NCBI RefSeq assembly: GCF_034427455.1
Contig: NZ_JAXQNN010000005.1
Span: 62,001 to 126,000, forward strand
Direction: 5' to 3'
Length of the DNA: 64,000 nucleotides
Origin: Jeotgalibacillus haloalkalitolerans
Lineage (GTDB): Bacteria; Bacillota; Bacilli; Bacillales; Jeotgalibacillaceae
Shown: positions 52,969-61,375 of the stretch, in pieces
Position numbering within the stretch: position 1 is the stretch's first letter
Layout: the number at the start of each line of letters is the position of its first letter
Notes under the pieces: generated by a model
Seen by the model: the letters and a program-made list of their open reading frames with translations, nothing else
Told to the model about the DNA's origin: nothing
Database searches by the model: none
Program-made: the position numbers and the translations under genes

Positions 52969-54080
52969 AAATGATCTCCTCCTTTTCCGGCTGCTTCAAG
53001 CGCCTGTTTCAAATCAGTGATTAAATCCTCCGACTGTTCAATGCCAACAGAAAAACGTAAAAGTCTGCTACAGACGCCCTTTGCTTCACGTTCTGCCTCA
53101 GGAATATCAGCATGCGTCTGGGTAGCAGGATACGTAATAAAGCTTTCCACTCCACCGAGACTTTCAGCAAATGAGATGACCTTAATTGATCTTAAAAATG
53201 CATCGATCCATTCTGAATGCTCAAGCCTGAATGACACCATCCCGCCAATTCCCGGATAGATTACGTCTCTTACCTGCGGCTGCGTTTCAAGAAAGGCTGC
53301 TACTGCCGCTGCGTTCTGCTGATGGCGGTCCATTCTAAGGGCCAGTGTCTTCATTCCGCGTATTAACAACCATGAATCCATCGGCGAAAGGACGGCGCCT
53401 GCTCCGTTGTGGATCGCAAAAAGCTTTTCACAAATCTGTTCACCCTTCGCTGCAACCAGACCTGCAAGCACATCATTGTGACCACCGAGGTATTTTGTTG
53501 CACTGTGAATGACGATATCTGCTCCAAGCTCAATTGGACGCTGCAGGTAAGGCGTTAAAAATGTATTATCAACAATGAGATGAATCTGCTGATCGCGGGC
53601 AAAATCTGCTACCTGTCTAATGTCCGTTATTTTCATCAGCGGGTTTGTCGGCGTCTCCACAAAGACTGCCTTCACCCGCTCCGTACAGGCCTGCTGGAGT
53701 TCATCAGGATTGTTTGTATCAACATACACAAACTCTATGCCATAATGCTCGCTGTAATGATCAAATAAACGGTATGTGCCACCATACAAATCATCAGAAG
53801 CTAAAATGGTGTCTCCCGGTTTGTACATTGACAACACCAATTGAACAGCCGCCATTCCTGAGCTTGTTGCAAACCCCTGGTCCGCGCCCTCAAGTGCTGC
53901 AATCCCTTCTTCGAGGATCGCCCTCGTCGGATTTTTCGTTCTCGTATAGTCATAGCCGGTGGACTGTCCAAGTCCTTCGTGTCTGTAGGCCGTTGACAGA
54001 TAGATTGGCGGATTCACCGTTCCCGTTAATTCTTCACTTCTGTTTCCAAGCTGGGCAAGGATGGTTTCAACTGATGTCAT
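52965..54080 (-). CDS. metI: Cystathionine gamma-synthase / O-acetylhomoserine thiolyase MetI
   Basis: A 371-residue PLP enzyme with YTRTKNPTRAILEEGIA, the IVDNTFLTPYLQRP block and the PLP lysine in IHSATKYLGGHNDV (near residue 197). Size matches B. subtilis MetI (373 residues), which uses O-acetylhomoserine with cysteine (cystathionine) or sulfide. First gene of the metI-metC pair. GGAGCTGC precedes the start, and the leader carries an S-box. With metY in the same window, homocysteine can be made by both routes. Confidence 0.9.
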   Translation of the reverse strand: MTSVETILAQLGNRSEELTGTVNPPIYLSTAYRHEGLGQSTGYDYTRTKNPTRAILEEGIAALEGADQGFATSSGMAAVQLVLSMYKPGDTILASDDLYGGTYRLFDHYSEHYGIEFVYVDTNNPDELQQACTERVKAVFVETPTNPLMKITDIRQVADFARDQQIHLIVDNTFLTPYLQRPIELGADIVIHSATKYLGGHNDVLAGLVAAKGEQICEKLFAIHNGAGAVLSPMDSWLLIRGMKTLALRMDRHQQNAAAVAAFLETQPQVRDVIYPGIGGMVSFRLEHSEWIDAFLRSIKVISFAESLGGVESFITYPATQTHADIPEAEREAKGVCSRLLRFSVGIEQSEDLITDLKQALEAAGKGGDHL

Positions 54081-54116
54081 AAAAGCAGCTCCTTCAAAAT
54101 CGTTCTGTATATACAG

Positions 54117-54146
54117 GAAAAGACCTTCTGATAAGAGAAGGTCTTA
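54117..54146 (-). terminator. S-box terminator for metI-metC
   Basis: AAGACCTTCT / AGAAGGTCTT stem, then TTTTCC on the minus strand, directly after the aptamer. Confidence 0.85.
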
Positions 54147-54158
54147 GTAAGCATTCTT

Positions 54159-54252
54159 CTTATCTTCAGGCTGATCGCCTGCTGGAATTAGCACCGTGCA
54201 CTGCCGGTTGCTGAGGTTTCTAAGGGCCAGTCCCTCCACCTCTCTGGATAAG
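54159..54252 (-). promoter_or_regulatory. SAM-I (S-box) riboswitch of metI-metC
   Basis: Minus strand aptamer opens CTTATCCAGAGAGGTGGAGG, has GGGACTGGCCC, CAGCAACCGG and ACGGTGCTAATTCC blocks and closes with GAAGATAAG. More compact than the metY S-box. Confidence 0.95.
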
Positions 54253-54388
54253 TTATGAAATTGTCTGAAAATAATAGTTGTTGTCTAGCCTACATCATAT
54301 TGAGAGAATGTGCAAGATTTTTCACAGAAAAAAATGAAAATGAGAGGAAATATGTGGCTGGAATAAAGGTGGAGCGGGAAGAGCGATG

Positions 54389-54515
54389 TGACTGCAAATT
54401 TCAGGTATGTGAACTGAAATTACATACCCCTGGCCAAATGTGACCCCAATTTCCCGGAATCTGACCCTGGATTCTAAGTAACTGACCTGAAATTTCTAAA
54501 ATGTGACCCGAAACC
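54389..54515. repeat. 21-bp repeat array, TGACC family (array E)
   Basis: TGAC-like cores start at 54389, 54410, then 54441, 54462, 54483 and 54504: steps 21, 31, 21, 21, 21. Units run like TTTCnnGGAATnTGACCC. It lies between the metI S-box and the small RNA locus. A 62-codon open frame over this area has no ribosome binding site and is not called. Confidence 0.75.
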
Positions 54516-54544
54516 CGAGCAGCCCCTTTGAAAAGGAAAAACAT

Positions 54545-54698
54545 CATAAAAACCGCACGCTGGTGTCAGGCAGCGTGCGGTTAAGGGAGGGGGCGTCGCT
54601 TTCTTCGGCGCCTTCTTTGTAAAAAGCCGGTGCGAAACGACTGTTTACAGGCTTATATAGTAAGTGCGACGTTTTATTTTTAATTGAGAATGAATCTC
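54545..54698 (-). ncRNA. Fur-controlled small RNA, FsrA-like candidate
   Basis: A transcript of about 150 nt is predicted from the promoter at 54705-54733 to a strong terminator (ACCGCACGCTG / CAGCGTGCGGT at 54552-54581, then TTTTT). No ribosome-bound ORF is seen. Just before the terminator the RNA has the C-rich, likely unpaired CCCCCTCCCTT (54583-54593), complementary to Shine-Dalgarno sequences. B. subtilis FsrA, the Fur-repressed iron-sparing RNA, uses C-rich loops in this way. A shorter 3' end near 54625 (AAGCC / GGCTTTTT) is also possible. Confidence 0.68.
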
Positions 54699-54704
54699 AT
54701 TATT
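54686..54704 (-). promoter_or_regulatory. Fur box
   Basis: On the minus strand AATAATGAGATTCATTCTC matches the 19-bp Fur consensus GATAATGATTATCATTATC at 14 positions. It covers the predicted start of the small RNA. Confidence 0.7.
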
Positions 54705-54733
54705 ATTGTATACACAATTCAAATCTTTGTCCA
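54705..54733 (-). promoter_or_regulatory. Sigma-A promoter of the small RNA
   Basis: Minus strand TGGACA (54728-54733), 17 bp, TACAAT (54705-54710). Confidence 0.75.
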
Positions 54734-54737
54734 GTCT

Positions 54738-55442
54738 TTAATCAATCTTTTTTTCACCATGGACATTTAAAAACTTTTCAAGGATCGGCTGAAAGCGGTT
54801 ATGACTTTGCTCCACGTAGCCCGGATCCGCTCTTGGTCCTTCCATATCAACTGTTTTATCACGCTTTTCGATTTCCTGATCATCGTGATCAATCAGATTC
54901 TGAATGCCTTCCACCGTCATTTCAGGATGGAATTGAAATGCCAGAATGTGGTCTGTGTAAAAGCCCTGGACTGGTGTTATTTCGGATTTCCCTACCGGCT
55001 TAGTACCTTTGGGCAAATCATAAATATCACTGTGCCAGTGAAACATCGGGATGGTGAGCTGATCCACATCAAAGTCTTCAAGAAAAGAGGTATGCCAATT
55101 CAATTCTGCCCAGCCCATTTCATATTTTGGAAGACTCGAAACTTCTGTGCCAAGAATATGGGCAATCAATTGGGAGCCAAGGCAAATGCCTATGATTTTC
55201 CGCTTTTCATTGATTGCTTTTTCAATGTAATCCACTTCCTTTTGCATCCAGGCAGTTTCAGGCAGCTCCTGTACACTGTTCGGTCCACCTAAAATGACCA
55301 GCACATCCTGATCCTTCAGTACAGGGTAATCATCCGGTTTTTTCGCGTCTATATAATGGAGCTCGCAGCCCCAGGCTTTTGACCATTCTTCCAGATACCC
55401 CGCGTTGTCATACCAGACGTGCTGCAGACAAATAAACCTCAT
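54738..55442 (-). CDS. Class I glutamine amidotransferase (GMP synthase GATase-like)
   Basis: A 234-residue stand-alone GATase1 protein. The nucleophile elbow is GICLGSQLIAH (cysteine near residue 85) and the histidine-glutamate pair is in FQFHPEM (near residue 174). GGPNSVQELPETAWM gives the oxyanion strand. There is no synthase domain, so it may work on its own, like YfeJ/YmaB-type amidases, possibly as a gamma-glutamyl hydrolase. AGAGGAATG precedes the start. It ends only a few bases before the small RNA promoter. Confidence 0.82.
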   Translation of the reverse strand: MRFICLQHVWYDNAGYLEEWSKAWGCELHYIDAKKPDDYPVLKDQDVLVILGGPNSVQELPETAWMQKEVDYIEKAINEKRKIIGICLGSQLIAHILGTEVSSLPKYEMGWAELNWHTSFLEDFDVDQLTIPMFHWHSDIYDLPKGTKPVGKSEITPVQGFYTDHILAFQFHPEMTVEGIQNLIDHDDQEIEKRDKTVDMEGPRADPGYVEQSHNRFQPILEKFLNVHGEKKID

Positions 55443-55473
55443 GACACATTCCTCTTTCCCATGACCTCAGTCA

Positions 55474-56463
55474 TTAATTATTCGATGAACTTGCTGATGC
55501 TGCTGCACCTGCTGAGATCGCAGCAAGGACAGCCGCCTGCTGTGCCTGCAGGATCGACTCGATTGTTGATGCAAGTCCCACATCAAGCACGTTATTTTCC
55601 TCGACTTTTTTCTGAAGCACAAATCTCACAGCTGTCATAAAGCAAAGATCTTTATGCCATTTAAAGCTTTTAATGGCAACCAGCTGCTCATATGTTTCTT
55701 TCACTTCATTTAACAGCGCTGAGGGCGTCCCGGCAAGTGCCAGTACGCCGACAATCGGCAGATGATTACCGCGCAGCTTAATTTTGTTCGTCTTCAGGTC
55801 ATCCAGCCAGGTAACTGTATTTTGTACGAGCAGCTGTCTGTTATCCTGTCGCCCGTATGTAAGAATCTGTGATAAGAACTGGCGGTTATTCCCCTTAGCC
55901 AGAACGATATGGAGCTGATCATAGTAATAAGCCATATCGTCGAGCAGTTCCTCCTCTTCCCCTTCTTCTTCTGCAAGCAGCACAGATAACGGATAATCTT
56001 CATGTGACGTTAAGAAGAAGTGCTGCTTTTTCATACCGCTGTACATACTTTTAGCGCGCTTCACGTGCTCATCCATTTCCTCTTCTGAACCTGTGTCGAG
56101 TGAAACGTAGAGGGCATACGCTGCAATGTAGGCATGCGGACTTCTTGAAAAACCTGCTTCGATCAACTTTTCATAGACAAGCATCATGTCATCAAATGAT
56201 TTTTTCGGTTCATCAAAGTTTGATACCAGCAGCCCTGTCAGCATCAGCCGCAGATCTGCTGATTGAATATAGGAAAACTGGCTGGACTCTTTCTTGATTT
56301 TTTCATTTAAAGAAATCAGTCTCTTAAGTTCAAACGGCTTTTCAGCAGCCACCAGCTGACCGGCTAACATCATAAGCGATGTATTGCTGACACGCCAGCG
56401 GTATTTCTTTCTGAGCTGTTCATAAATTGACAGGTATTGTTTGATTTGCTCGTTTGTGTCCAT
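55474..56463 (-). CDS. DUF4003 family protein
   Basis: A 329-residue mostly helical cytoplasmic protein matching the DUF4003 family of Bacillales (EQLRKKYRWRVSNTSLMMLA opening, DEPKKSFDDMMLVYEKLIEAGFSRSPHAYIAAYAL centre, RGNHLPIVGVLALAG). An alanine/serine-rich C-terminus (AAISAGAAASASSS) follows. Function unknown. The start at 56463 has AAGGGTGA upstream. It lies 31 bp upstream of the GATase gene on the same strand, so co-transcription is possible. Confidence 0.75.
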   Translation of the reverse strand: MDTNEQIKQYLSIYEQLRKKYRWRVSNTSLMMLAGQLVAAEKPFELKRLISLNEKIKKESSQFSYIQSADLRLMLTGLLVSNFDEPKKSFDDMMLVYEKLIEAGFSRSPHAYIAAYALYVSLDTGSEEEMDEHVKRAKSMYSGMKKQHFFLTSHEDYPLSVLLAEEEGEEEELLDDMAYYYDQLHIVLAKGNNRQFLSQILTYGRQDNRQLLVQNTVTWLDDLKTNKIKLRGNHLPIVGVLALAGTPSALLNEVKETYEQLVAIKSFKWHKDLCFMTAVRFVLQKKVEENNVLDVGLASTIESILQAQQAAVLAAISAGAAASASSSNN

Positions 56464-56503
56464 TTGAATCACCCTTTTGACTTATTGTATAGCTTTTTTG
56501 CCA

Positions 56504-57136
56504 TTACACCTGGCCAAGAAACGCTTCAAGCTGAGCTGAATCCTGAATTGACTGGTTACATTCCTTACTGTCATAGCAAATATACTGTCCGTAGGATTTC
56601 AGCCCCTCTGATTCACGCGGCTTATTCTGAATGCTTGTCAGCGCCACGTCACCAAAACGGTTGCATAGGCTGCAGATCCCTTTTTTAGCTGAAATCACAT
56701 ACCTTCCCTGTATTCCCTTCAACTTTCCATCTCTTACATATACAAAATACTGTTTACTCTGCCCGATATCCTTCCACCCAAGGTAAGTCAGTGCACGAAA
56801 ATCCATATTTTCAAGATCAGGAACAGGTAATTTTTTCACCTTTGGAAAAAGCCCGCGTAAATCTGCAGGTGTCACGTCTGGAAATGATGTTCTGTATGGC
56901 ATCAGATCCATCAGAAATTTCGTCCGCTCTTCTTCAGTTTCAAGGGATGCAATACCTGAAATCAGCTTCTCCTGATCAGGTGTCAGGTGTTGAAATATAT
57001 CATGCACCTTTGCTTCTGCCGCTTCTTTTACCGCAGTTTTAACTCCCTCATCCGAAGTCACGTTCGCCTGCCTCTGCATACCGATAATCTGTGATTTAAT
57101 CATATTAAATTGTTCATTAGAGATAAAATGCTCCAT
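56504..57136 (-). CDS. FusB/FusC-family EF-G-binding protein
   Basis: A 210-residue two-domain protein of the FusB family. The N-terminal helical bundle (to about residue 80) is followed by a domain with a zinc site built from CSLCNRF (near residue 154) and the CYDSKEC motif (near residue 190). FusB and FusC bind elongation factor G and release fusidic-acid-stalled ribosomes; many Bacillales carry chromosomal homologs. GGGGC lies before the ATG. It precedes the DUF4003 gene by 40 bp. Confidence 0.85.
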   Translation of the reverse strand: MEHFISNEQFNMIKSQIIGMQRQANVTSDEGVKTAVKEAAEAKVHDIFQHLTPDQEKLISGIASLETEEERTKFLMDLMPYRTSFPDVTPADLRGLFPKVKKLPVPDLENMDFRALTYLGWKDIGQSKQYFVYVRDGKLKGIQGRYVISAKKGICSLCNRFGDVALTSIQNKPRESEGLKSYGQYICYDSKECNQSIQDSAQLEAFLGQV

Positions 57137-57329
57137 ATAAAAAAGCCCCTTTACTTCATTTGAACTTATACTTTATATACTGTATATGTTACTCAATAGT
57201 TTCACGAATCCTCTGCTTCTTTATGCATATACCCCATTTTAAATACTTTGACGCATACTGCACCCACTGGCATATTTTATGTGTTGTATGTACACTGATA
57301 ACAAATGACATGAAAAGGATTGATTAGTG

Positions 57330-58310
57330 ATGAGGTTTGGCGTTGTCGGAACAAATTGGATTACAGATACTTTTATAGAAGGTGCGGGTGCAGCAGATCA
57401 TGCAAGCGTAACGGCTGTATGTTCACGAAAGAAAGAAACAGCTCTTTCATATGCTGAGAAGCACCAGCTGTCTTATACATATACATCACTTGAGGAAATG
57501 TGTGAAGGCGGGGAGATTGATGCAGTATACCTCGCAACCCCTAATGCCGTGCATCACGAACAGGTATTAACCTGTCTTGAAAAAGGGATTCCAGTCCTTT
57601 GTGAAAAGCCGCTGACTGCTACAAAAGCACTTGCTGAAAAAATGATTGAAGCTTCTAAAACCCATCAGGTACTTCTGATGGAAGCAATGAAGTCAACAGT
57701 GATGCCCAACTTCCAGCGTGTAAAAGAATTGCTGCCTGAGATTGGTACGATCAGACAGGTCCGTTTTCAATACGGTCAGTACTCTTCCCGCTATGACAAA
57801 TTCAAAGCCGGAGAGATTCTGAATGCTTTCAAGCCTGATATGGCTAACGGTTCACTGATGGACCTTGGCGTATATACGCTGTACCCGATCATTTCACTTT
57901 TCGGACCTCCAGATGCGGTTCAGTCAGACAGCACCGTTCTTCACACTGGCGTGGATGGACAGGGTGCCGTGCTTCTTTCATATGAAGGAATGAACGTCAC
58001 AGCAGGCTACTCAAAAATTGCGGACAGCTTTCTTCCGAGTGAAATCGCCGGCGAAAAAGGTGCGATTCATATTGACCATATCAGTTCACCGGGTAAAGTG
58101 ACACTTTTAACAAGAGATGGCGCTGTGGATCACACAACAGAGCAGACAAAGCCTTCAATGTCCTATGAAATAGAAGAATTCATCAAGACAGCGGAAGCAG
58201 GTAAAATCGAGTCGGATATTAACACACATGAAATTTCATTAAAGACAGTTGAATTGATGGAGCAGATCAGAAAACAGCAGGGAATTATTTACCCGCTTGA
58301 TCGTGAATAA
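57330..58310 (+). CDS. Gfo/Idh/MocA-family oxidoreductase
   Basis: A 326-residue NAD(P)-dependent oxidoreductase. The N-terminal Rossmann fold starts RFGVVGTNWI, and EKPLTATKALAEKMI (lysine near residue 92) is the family motif; the C-terminal alpha/beta domain starts around MEAMKSTVMPNFQ. Family members act on sugars, inositols or biliverdin; no neighbour narrows this down. AAGGA precedes the ATG at 57330. Ends with its own terminator. Confidence 0.87.
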   Translation: MRFGVVGTNWITDTFIEGAGAADHASVTAVCSRKKETALSYAEKHQLSYTYTSLEEMCEGGEIDAVYLATPNAVHHEQVLTCLEKGIPVLCEKPLTATKALAEKMIEASKTHQVLLMEAMKSTVMPNFQRVKELLPEIGTIRQVRFQYGQYSSRYDKFKAGEILNAFKPDMANGSLMDLGVYTLYPIISLFGPPDAVQSDSTVLHTGVDGQGAVLLSYEGMNVTAGYSKIADSFLPSEIAGEKGAIHIDHISSPGKVTLLTRDGAVDHTTEQTKPSMSYEIEEFIKTAEAGKIESDINTHEISLKTVELMEQIRKQQGIIYPLDRE

Positions 58311-58324
58311 GTGGTTAAGATAGG

Positions 58325-58355
58325 AGCAATGAGCGGAAACGTTCATTGCTTTTTT
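58325..58355 (+). terminator. Terminator of the Gfo/Idh gene
   Basis: AGCAATGA / TCATTGCT stem, ten-base loop, then TTTTTT. Confidence 0.85.
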
Positions 58356-58394
58356 GGTGTGGCGGGGGTGGGGTGCTGGCTTTAATTCCGACAC

Positions 58395-58540
58395 GTATGG
58401 CGTTTATTCGATCACCTTTTAAAGGATTCAATCACCTTTTAGATTGATTAAGCCACCTTCCGTTGAGGCGGGCATTTATCGTACACCTTTTTTCTTATTT
58501 ACATCACCTATCAGCTTTATTCATTCACCTTTTTGACTTT
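58395..58540. repeat. 20-21 bp repeat array, TTATTCnnTCACCTTTT family (array C2)
   Basis: CACC cores start at 58413, 58433, 58454, then 58484, 58505 and 58526: steps 20, 21, 30, 21, 21. The long step contains GAGGCGGGC. In reverse complement the unit is the AGGTGAnnGAATAA of array C1. It lies before the amino acid binding-protein promoter. Confidence 0.85.
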
Positions 58541-58682
58541 TCCACCACCCTTCCCATCCCGGCACCACGACCACCATGTCCCGCAACTTTACTGTAACAA
58601 TTCCCGTAGCCTCTTCTGCACCTTCACTCCGCCAATCCGGATACCCCCTGCATGTAAGCGTTATCCGAATATTTCCTGCCGA

Positions 58683-58711
58683 TTTAACCCTTGTGTCATA
58701 TTTGTTAAAAT
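58683..58711 (+). promoter_or_regulatory. Sigma-A promoter of the amino acid transporter pair
   Basis: TTTAAC (58683-58688), 17 bp, TAAAAT (58706-58711), 42 bp before the GTG start. Confidence 0.65.
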
Positions 58712-58752
58712 GCTATGTTTTTAAAGGATTAATTTTAAGGAGGATTTACAAA

Positions 58753-59601
58753 GTGAATATAAAGAAGTTAAATATTCGTACCGTCTCTGCCGGTCTTTTA
58801 GCTGCAGCAGTTCTTGCAGGCTGTGGTGGTTCTGATGATTCTGCATCTGAAGAAACTACTGCGTGGGATGACATTCAGGAGGAAGGCGTGCTGAAGGTTG
58901 CTACTTCAGGAACACTTTATCCGACTTCGTTTTATGACGATGAAACAGATGAGCTGACTGGCTTTGAAGTAGAAGTTGTTAAAGAGCTTGCAAATCGCCT
59001 GGACCTTGAAGTGGAATGGGAAGAAATCGGTTTTGACGGCATGCTGACAGCTGTTAATACTGGTCAGGTTGACCTGGCGTCAAACGATATCGAAATTACA
59101 GAAGAAAGAGCTGAACAGTTTGCTTTTTCTACGCCAATTAAATATTCATATGGTACAGCAATTGTACGTGAGGACGACCTTTCAGGAATTGAAACATTCG
59201 AAGATCTTGAAGGTAAACGCGCGGCCGGTGCTGCTACTTCCGTTTATATGGATCTTGCACGTGAATACGGTGCTGAAGAAGTCATCTATGATAATGCGAC
59301 AAACGAACAGTATCTGCGTGATGTATCAGTAGGTAACACTGATGTTATCCTGAATGATTATTACCTTCAGACACTTGCACTTCAGGCATTTCCTGACCTG
59401 GGCATTGTGATTCACCCTGATCTGCAGTACAGCCCTTCTGAAGTAGGACTTGTGATGAGTAAAGAAAATGAAGAGCTTGTTGAACAGGTAAACACTACAC
59501 TTGAAGAAATGCTTGAGGATGGCACAATTGCTGAGATCTCAGGACAGTTCTTCGGTGGTGAGGATGTAACACAAAAACCTGATATTGATTTTGAAGAATA
59601 G
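58753..59601 (+). CDS. Polar amino acid ABC binding lipoprotein
   Basis: A 282-residue SBP family 3 lipoprotein. It starts with GTG preceded by AAGGAGGA; the signal peptide ends in the lipobox LAGCGGS (cysteine near residue 22). The ATSGTLYPTSFYD, LTGFEVEVVKEL and GQVDLASNDIEIT blocks are typical of the amino acid group. It is paired with a permease but no ATPase gene follows. Cargo unknown. Confidence 0.87.
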   Translation: MNIKKLNIRTVSAGLLAAAVLAGCGGSDDSASEETTAWDDIQEEGVLKVATSGTLYPTSFYDDETDELTGFEVEVVKELANRLDLEVEWEEIGFDGMLTAVNTGQVDLASNDIEITEERAEQFAFSTPIKYSYGTAIVREDDLSGIETFEDLEGKRAAGAATSVYMDLAREYGAEEVIYDNATNEQYLRDVSVGNTDVILNDYYLQTLALQAFPDLGIVIHPDLQYSPSEVGLVMSKENEELVEQVNTTLEEMLEDGTIAEISGQFFGGEDVTQKPDIDFEE

Positions 59602-59626
59602 ATTTTGATAGAAAGGAGCGGTCGCT

Positions 59627-60304
59627 GTGGACGGAATCCGCTGGGATTTATTATTTAACCCTGAACTTGCCTGGGAGTCTCTTCCCTTTGTAATGTCGGG
59701 GATTGGTTATACGCTGCTGATTTCCATTGTCAGTATGGCGGCCGGTCTTGTTCTCGGCTTTTTTATCGCACTTGCCAGAACGTCAAAATTCGGCATTCTG
59801 AGCTGGCCTGCACGTACTTACATTTCCTTTATGCGGGGCGTGCCGATTCTTGTTATTTTATTTCTTTTGTATTTTGGTATGCCAGTGATTGGTGTGCAGA
59901 TTCCAGCGGTCAATGCTGCGTTAATTGCTTTTAGTATTAACAGTGCAGCCTACATTGCTGAAATTATCAGATCATCGCTGTCTTCGGTGGATAAAGGGCA
60001 GTGGGAGTCCTCTAAAGCTTTAGGGCTTACTTATTGGCAGACAATGTATGGCGTGGTACTTCCACAGTCAGTCAGAATTGCCATACCGCCTCTTGGTAAT
60101 GTATATGTTGATATTATCAAAGCGACTTCTCTTGCTGCGATTATTACGGTGCCTGATATTTTTCAGCGTGCGCGTATCGTTGGCGGCCGGGAATTCGATT
60201 TTATGACCATGTACATTGTGGTTGCGCTGATCTATTGGGGAATCTGCTCACTGATGACTGTATTCCAGAATTATCTCGAAAAACGTTATGAAGAGTATCT
60301 ATAG
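59627..60304 (+). CDS. Polar amino acid ABC permease
   Basis: A 225-residue HisM/GlnP-type permease with about five helices. The coupling loop around residues 113-135 (IIRSSLSSVDKGQWESSKAL) and RIAIPPLGNVYVDIIKATSLA are family signatures. It starts with GTG after AAAGGAG. It is followed directly by a terminator, so the operon ends without an ATPase gene; the subunit must come from elsewhere, for example the ATPase at 3906. Confidence 0.88.
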   Translation: MDGIRWDLLFNPELAWESLPFVMSGIGYTLLISIVSMAAGLVLGFFIALARTSKFGILSWPARTYISFMRGVPILVILFLLYFGMPVIGVQIPAVNAALIAFSINSAAYIAEIIRSSLSSVDKGQWESSKALGLTYWQTMYGVVLPQSVRIAIPPLGNVYVDIIKATSLAAIITVPDIFQRARIVGGREFDFMTMYIVVALIYWGICSLMTVFQNYLEKRYEEYL

Positions 60305-60345
60305 AAAACGCTCGCCGGACAATTAATCCGGCGAGCATTTTTTTA
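60304..60345. terminator. Bidirectional terminator
   Basis: GCTCGCCGGA / TCCGGCGAGC stem, then TTTTTTT; shared by the permease gene and the convergent exchanger gene. Confidence 0.9.
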
Positions 60346-61344
60346 TGATCCGGTAAAAATCAGATAAGATACAACAAAGTACCCAATTACAATTAACAGT
60401 GAAGGCAACACATACGTAAACGTAGAACTTGCCTTCTTTTTAACGACTGAGAACATCACAATGATCGACAGAATCGTCACACCGATGGCAGTGAAAATGT
60501 GCGAATCCGATACAGCTGACAGAATTGATCCGCCGCGGTAAAATACATCAGATCCTGCGATAATCAGCATGTTAAAGATGTTACTTCCGAGAATCGATCC
60601 CAGTGCCAGGTTCACATTCTTCAGACGCAGTGCGACAAACACAGCAACTGCTTCAGGCAGTGACGTTGTCGCCGCGATCAAAAAGCTCCCGACAAAGCTT
60701 GAACCAAGCCCTGTAACAACAGCAATCTCATCACCCATAATCGACAGCACTGTACCTGCTCCCATAATGACCAGTGCAGCAATGATAAATCCGATGACAG
60801 CATGCTTGACACTCATTGAAAAGCTTGCCGCTACCTCTTTATCCTCTTCACGCGGAATTGACGGCTCCACCCCTCCAGAGTTGTCAGGAATCTTACTGAT
60901 AATAATCATCCCGATGATATAAGCCCCTGCAATAATGAATGCATCAAGACCAATTCCTAAGAACGTCGTATCTATTCTCAGGTAAAGTGCAATCAGCGTT
61001 AAGACAGTTAGCAGCAGACCGAGACCCGCTGTATATAAATGACTGTTACTCGCATCTAAAAACAGACGCTTCTTACGGAAAAACAAATCAAAACCAGCGA
61101 TAATAAATAAGTTGAACAGGTTTGACCCCAGCATATTTCCAATTGCAATATCCGGATTATCAATCACAACAGCTGATAAACTCGTTGTTACTTCCGGTAA
61201 AGATGTGGCACCAGCTAATAGCAGCGTTCCGACAAGCATGCCGCCCATCGCTGTCTTCGTACTGATGACATCTGCATATGTGGATAATTTAATCGCTGCG
61301 TAAACAGTTACAACAGCAGCTAATAAAAACCATACAAAAACCAA
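60343..61344 (-). CDS. CaCA-family Ca2+/cation exchanger (YrbG-like)
   Basis: A 333-residue exchanger with about ten helices in two inverted halves. Each half has an alpha-repeat: GNMLGSNLFNLFIIAGFD and GSILGSNIFNMLIIAGSD, with the preceding ATSLPEVTTS and ATTSLPEAVA motifs. The halves are split by an acidic cytoplasmic linker (near residue 160-175). The family exchanges calcium or other divalent cations for sodium or protons. A yybP-ykoY (manganese) riboswitch in its leader suggests manganese-responsive expression and perhaps manganese or calcium export. Confidence 0.88.
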   Translation of the reverse strand: MVFVWFLLAAVVTVYAAIKLSTYADVISTKTAMGGMLVGTLLLAGATSLPEVTTSLSAVVIDNPDIAIGNMLGSNLFNLFIIAGFDLFFRKKRLFLDASNSHLYTAGLGLLLTVLTLIALYLRIDTTFLGIGLDAFIIAGAYIIGMIIISKIPDNSGGVEPSIPREEDKEVAASFSMSVKHAVIGFIIAALVIMGAGTVLSIMGDEIAVVTGLGSSFVGSFLIAATTSLPEAVAVFVALRLKNVNLALGSILGSNIFNMLIIAGSDVFYRGGSILSAVSDSHIFTAIGVTILSIIVMFSVVKKKASSTFTYVLPSLLIVIGYFVVSYLIFTGS

Positions 61345-61375
61345 TGAAATTCCTCCTCAAATACTGTTAACGAAA

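Noticed and set aside
54255-54443. 62-codon plus-strand open frame
   Set aside because: Runs through the metI leader region and array E, no ribosome binding site, no domain.
57200-57326. Leader peptide for the FusB-like gene
   Set aside because: An eight-codon ORF exists but lacks a convincing ribosome binding site and no attenuator hairpin follows.
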